From contig NZ_FTPS01000001.1 in the NCBI RefSeq assembly GCF_900156525.1, forward strand, positions 1 to 64,000: 64,000 bases of DNA, in the 5' to 3' direction. Within the stretch, counting starts at the first letter, position 1. Every line of letters begins with the position of its first letter. Source of the DNA: Pontibaca methylaminivorans. Its GTDB lineage: Bacteria; Pseudomonadota; Alphaproteobacteria; Rhodobacterales; Rhodobacteraceae. A program made the position numbers and the translations under genes. Under the pieces are notes generated by a model, which saw only the letters and a program-made list of their open reading frames with translations, was not told the DNA's origin and searched no databases. This document shows, piece by piece, positions 61,152 through 64,000 of this stretch.

Positions 61152-62249
61152 ATGAATGGATCACCGCAGACAGCCCTCCCCGGGTGGGTGCCCGATGCTG
61201 CGCGCCACTACCTGACCCACACCGAGGCCGGCATCACGATCCGTGACCTGGCCCGCGCGGCCGGCTGCCATGCCTCGACGGTGATGCGCCAGATCCGGCG
61301 TCAGGAACTGCGGCGCGATGATCCTCTTGTCGATGGTGCCCTTTCCGCTCTGGCGCGTGCCTGTTTTCCGAAGGACCGCGCGTTTCCATGCCCCGACGAT
61401 AGGGCGCAGATCTTAATTGATGCTGAACAGCTTGGCGCCGAACTGCTCCGTGTGCTGCCCCGGCTGAGCGAGGCGGGCGCGGTGCTTGCCGTGGCCGAGG
61501 ACATGGAGCGCGCCATCGTCGTGCGCGACGGCGAGGGTGCGGACAGCATGCGCACCGCCGTGGTCGATGTTCCGGTGGTGCAGATCATGGCGCTGAACGA
61601 CTGGATCGCCTGCACGCGCGCGGGGCGCATCAGCCGCTACCGGGTGACCGCGAGCGGCCGCGCCCTGCTGAGCCGTCTCCTCGCCGAGCGCGAAAGCCGC
61701 GCCAGCCGCGAGGGAGAGACGGGCCCCGATCCCGCGCGCGATCCCTATCGGCGTGCCTCGGCGCTCTGGGACCGGTGCTCCGAACACGCAAGTTCCCGCC
61801 GGCGCCTCCGCCCGGCGGTGACCGAAAGCCCTCTCGCGGCGCTTGCCCGGCGCAAGGACCGCGACGGCCTGCCCTTTCTCAGCGACGAACTCGTGCGCGC
61901 CGGCGAGCGTCTGCGCGAGGATTTCGAACTGGCGCAGATGGGCCCCCGGATCACCCAGAACTGGGAACGGTTCCTGAGCGGGGGCGGGCGGGGCGGTTTC
62001 GTGCCCGAAAGCAATGTCTGCGATGCACCGGCGCGGGCGCGGGCGCGGGTGGCGCGGGCGCTGGCCGAACTCGGGCCGGGACTGAGCGACGTGGTGCTGC
62101 GCTGCTGCTGCTATCTCGACGGGCTCGAAACGGCCGAGAAACGCATGGGCTGGTCGGCGCGCTCGGGCAAGATCGTGCTGCGCATCGCCCTGCAGCGCCT
62201 CGTGCGCCACTATGGCGGCGGCTATGAACCAAGCCGCATGATCGGCTGA
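61152..62249 (+). CDS. DUF6456 DNA-binding regulator-like protein
   Basis: A 365-residue protein. The N-terminal HTH is GITIRDLARAAGCHASTVMR (about 30-49). The C-terminal domain, LDGLETAEKRMGWSARSGKI and VLRIALQRLVRHYGG, looks like a sigma-factor region 4-type or omega-like helical domain. GafA, the direct activator of the Rhodobacter gene transfer agent, has a DnaA-like HTH and a sigma-like C-terminus. This protein fits that description; identity is not proven. ATG 61152 is preferred, with AAAGGA 9 bases upstream. Confidence 0.8.
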   Translation: MNGSPQTALPGWVPDAARHYLTHTEAGITIRDLARAAGCHASTVMRQIRRQELRRDDPLVDGALSALARACFPKDRAFPCPDDRAQILIDAEQLGAELLRVLPRLSEAGAVLAVAEDMERAIVVRDGEGADSMRTAVVDVPVVQIMALNDWIACTRAGRISRYRVTASGRALLSRLLAERESRASREGETGPDPARDPYRRASALWDRCSEHASSRRRLRPAVTESPLAALARRKDRDGLPFLSDELVRAGERLREDFELAQMGPRITQNWERFLSGGGRGGFVPESNVCDAPARARARVARALAELGPGLSDVVLRCCCYLDGLETAEKRMGWSARSGKIVLRIALQRLVRHYGGGYEPSRMIG

Positions 62250-62291
62250 CTGCCGTTCCGCACTCGGGCGCGGGAACGGAAGCGGGAAACG

Positions 62292-62318
62292 AAAAACGGG
62301 CCCGCCGGATGCGGGCCC
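62292..62318 (-). terminator. Rho-independent terminator of the peroxiredoxin gene
   Basis: GGGCCCGC (62298-62305) and GCGGGCCC (62311-62318) form an 8-bp perfect stem. On the minus strand it is followed by G and five Ts (62292-62296). It lies 29 bp after the peroxiredoxin stop. Confidence 0.85.
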
Positions 62319-62346
62319 GCCGAATGGAACGCGAACGCGAGCCGGG

Positions 62347-62892
62347 TCAGGCAGCGACGCCCTGGCTTTCCTTCAGATAGCCCAGCAGCGTCTCGGGCGA
62401 GGATTCGCCGTAAGGATCCTCGGCATGGTTGTCGCAGCGCCCCGGCTCTTCGAACCAGGCCTCGATCACGCCGTCATTGATGATCGCCGCATAGCGCCAG
62501 CTGCGCATGCCGAAGCCGAGGTTGTCCTTGGCCACCAGCATCCCGACACGGCGCGTGAATTCGCCGGAGCCGTCCGGGATCACCTTCACATGCGCAAGCT
62601 CCTGCGACTGTGCCCAGCGGTTCATGACAAAGGCATCGTTCACCGACATGCAGTAGATCTCGTCGATGCCGAGCTTCCTGAATTCGTCGAATCCCTTCTC
62701 GAAACCGGGCAGCTGATAGGTCGAGCAGGTCGGCGTGAAGGCACCGGGAAGCGAAAACAGGATCACCCGCTTGCCGGCAAAATAATCCGACGTGCTGCGG
62801 TCTTCCCACCGGAACGGGTTGGGGCCGCCGACCGATTCGTCGCGCACACGGGTGCGGAAGGTCACGTCGGGCAGCTTCACTCCAGGTTTCAT
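62347..62892 (-). CDS. Peroxiredoxin, Prx5 type
   Basis: A 181-residue thioredoxin-fold peroxidase. The peroxidatic Cys56 is in PGAFTPTCST. The family's SVNDAFVMNRWA and FGMRSWRYAAIIND segments follow. It lacks a fused glutaredoxin domain, so it needs an external reductant. ATG 62892 has AAGGAGC upstream. It is monocistronic, with a terminator. Confidence 0.93.
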   Translation of the reverse strand: MKPGVKLPDVTFRTRVRDESVGGPNPFRWEDRSTSDYFAGKRVILFSLPGAFTPTCSTYQLPGFEKGFDEFRKLGIDEIYCMSVNDAFVMNRWAQSQELAHVKVIPDGSGEFTRRVGMLVAKDNLGFGMRSWRYAAIINDGVIEAWFEEPGRCDNHAEDPYGESSPETLLGYLKESQGVAA

Positions 62893-63112
62893 GCTCAGAG
62901 CTCCTTGTTCGATTGACAAAAACACTTGGGCTTGACTTAGAACCTTTCCAAATGGGGTTCAACCGCCAATCGCCGCCGGTCATGCGGCACCCTGCCGCGG
63001 CACAAGGCGCCGGTTGGCGCCGGTTGCGGGCCGGATCCGCGCAGATGGCTGGCGCCCCGCTGCGGCGAGGGCTATAACTTCGGTCAACCCCCGTGCCCGA
63101 AAGGTCAGAACC

Positions 63113-64000
63113 GTGCGAGACCTGAAACTCCCGCAGGAGCGTCACCCCGAAAAGGCCCACCGCCCCGACAACAGCCAGCCGAGGAAACCGCGCTGGATCC
63201 GCGTCCGCGCCCCGGCCGGAAAGGGCTATGCCGACACGAAACGCATCCTGCGCGAAAACCGCCTGGTCACGGTCTGCGAAGAGGCCGGCTGTCCCAATGT
63301 GGGCGAATGCTGGAACCAGGGTCACGCCACCATGATGATCATGGGAGAGATCTGCACCCGCGGCTGCACCTTCTGCAATGTCGCGACCGGGCGCCCCGAT
63401 GCGCTCGACCCGTTCGAACCCGGCCGCGTCGCCGAGGCGGTGCGCAAGCTCGGGCTCAACCACGTGGTGGTCACCTCGGTCGATCGCGACGATCTCGAGG
63501 ACGGCGGGGCGGAGCATTTCGCCCAGACCATCCGCGCGATCCGCCATCGCAGCCCCGGCACCACCATCGAGGTGCTCACCCCCGATTTCCTGCGCTGCCC
63601 GCCCGCGGCGCTGGAAACGGTGGTGGCGGCCCGGCCCGATGTGTTCAACCACAATCTCGAAACGGTGCCCGCGCTCTATCCGACCGTGCGCCCCGGGGCG
63701 CGCTACTTTCACAGCCTGCGCCTGCTGCAGCGGGTCAAGGAACTCGACCCCGCCATGTTCACCAAGTCCGGCATCATGGTCGGGCTCGGCGAAGACGGGC
63801 AGGCGGTGCGCCAGGTGATGGATGACATGCGCTCGGCCGATGTGGATTTTTTGACCATCGGCCAGTATCTGCAGCCGACTCCCAAACATCATGGCATCGA
63901 CCGCTTCGTCACCCCGGACGAATTCTCCGCCTATGAAAAGGCCGCCTGGGGCAAGGGGTTCCTGATGGTCTCGGCCACGCCGCTCACGCGCTCCTCCTAT
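63113..64000 (+). CDS. lipA: Lipoyl synthase, 3' end beyond the window
   Basis: The first 296 codons of LipA. The auxiliary cluster cysteines are in [14 protein letters not shown] (Cys55, Cys60, Cys66), and the radical SAM cluster in CTRGCTFC (Cys81, Cys85, Cys88). [20 protein letters not shown] and [10 protein letters not shown] are typical. It inserts sulfur into octanoyl groups of the E2 and H proteins. The start is GTG 63113. The frame is open to base 64000, with only the last 20 or so residues missing. Confidence 0.95.
   Translation, partial: MRDLKLPQERHPEKAHRPDNSQPRKPRWIRVRAPAGKGYADTKRILRENRLVTVCEEAGCPNVGECWNQGHATMMIMGEICTRGCTFCNVATGRPDALDPFEPGRVAEAVRKLGLNHVVVTSVDRDDLEDGGAEHFAQTIRAIRHRSPGTTIEVLTPDFLRCPPAALETVVAARPDVFNHNLETVPALYPTVRPGARYFHSLRLLQRVKELDPAMFTKSGIMVGLGEDGQAVRQVMDDMRSADVDFLTIGQYLQPTPKHHGIDRFVTPDEFSAYEKAAWGKGFLMVSATPLTRSSY

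Overview
The window is GC-rich DNA from an alphaproteobacterium, most likely a member of the Rhodobacterales (Rhodobacter, Paracoccus or Roseobacter relatives). The core genes at the right support this: a split ccm cytochrome c maturation locus, argC, murI, guaA and lipA, a MttB/corrinoid/DUF1638 methyl-transfer set, and DUF6456 and DUF6477 proteins of the kind found in this order. No taxonomic search was possible, so this is an inference from gene content and style.

The window has two halves. Positions 1-426 are the end of ureG. From about 427 to about 45,950 there is a roughly 45-kb mosaic accessory region, ending beside a tRNA-Ser(UGA) gene at 46,025-46,111. From there to 64,000 the content is intact, ordinary chromosome.

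The accessory half holds, in order: IS3 scraps and an IS110/IS1111 element; a ParDE toxin-antitoxin pair; a three-gene cassette of serine recombinase and two ParB/RepB-like proteins, followed by a structured non-coding element of about 225 bp; an arsenic operon (arsR-arsC-acr3-arsH); a chromate transporter behind a broken PadR gene; a decayed prophage head and lysis module (about 12.0-18.0 kb); a ferric-iron ABC transporter; a quinone-detoxification-like gene set; a second, inverted copy of the 225-bp element; fragments of a tape-measure gene, a DJ-1 gene and a VIT-family gene; a P1B-type metal ATPase with its HMA protein and a LysR regulator; a ferric-reductase pseudogene joined to an IS3 remnant; a small replication-like module (Toprim primase, HTH protein, short repeats); a second cassette (DUF2924, serine recombinase, HTH protein); and a defence operon in which an ATPase/HNH pair of Septu (PtuAB) type lies between hsdS and hsdM of a type I restriction system.

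Genes of this half fall into three working groups. One is metal and oxidant resistance: arsenic, chromate, iron uptake, metal export and hydroquinone reduction. Another is mobility: two large serine recombinases with DNA-binding partners, IS elements and phage remains. The third is defence: type I restriction-modification with the nested ATPase/nuclease pair. Several genes here are broken by frameshifts and stop codons, mostly amber. The core genes on the right are all open.

The core half carries murI, argC, ccmE, a GH108 muramidase and holin pair that resembles the lysis genes of the Rhodobacter gene transfer agent, then ccmF and ccmH, DUF1638, a corrinoid protein, a PA0069-type radical SAM protein, a methyltransferase, guaA, an MttB-family methyltransferase, a DUF6477 gene divergent from a DUF6456 regulator-like gene, a peroxiredoxin and the 5' part of lipA.
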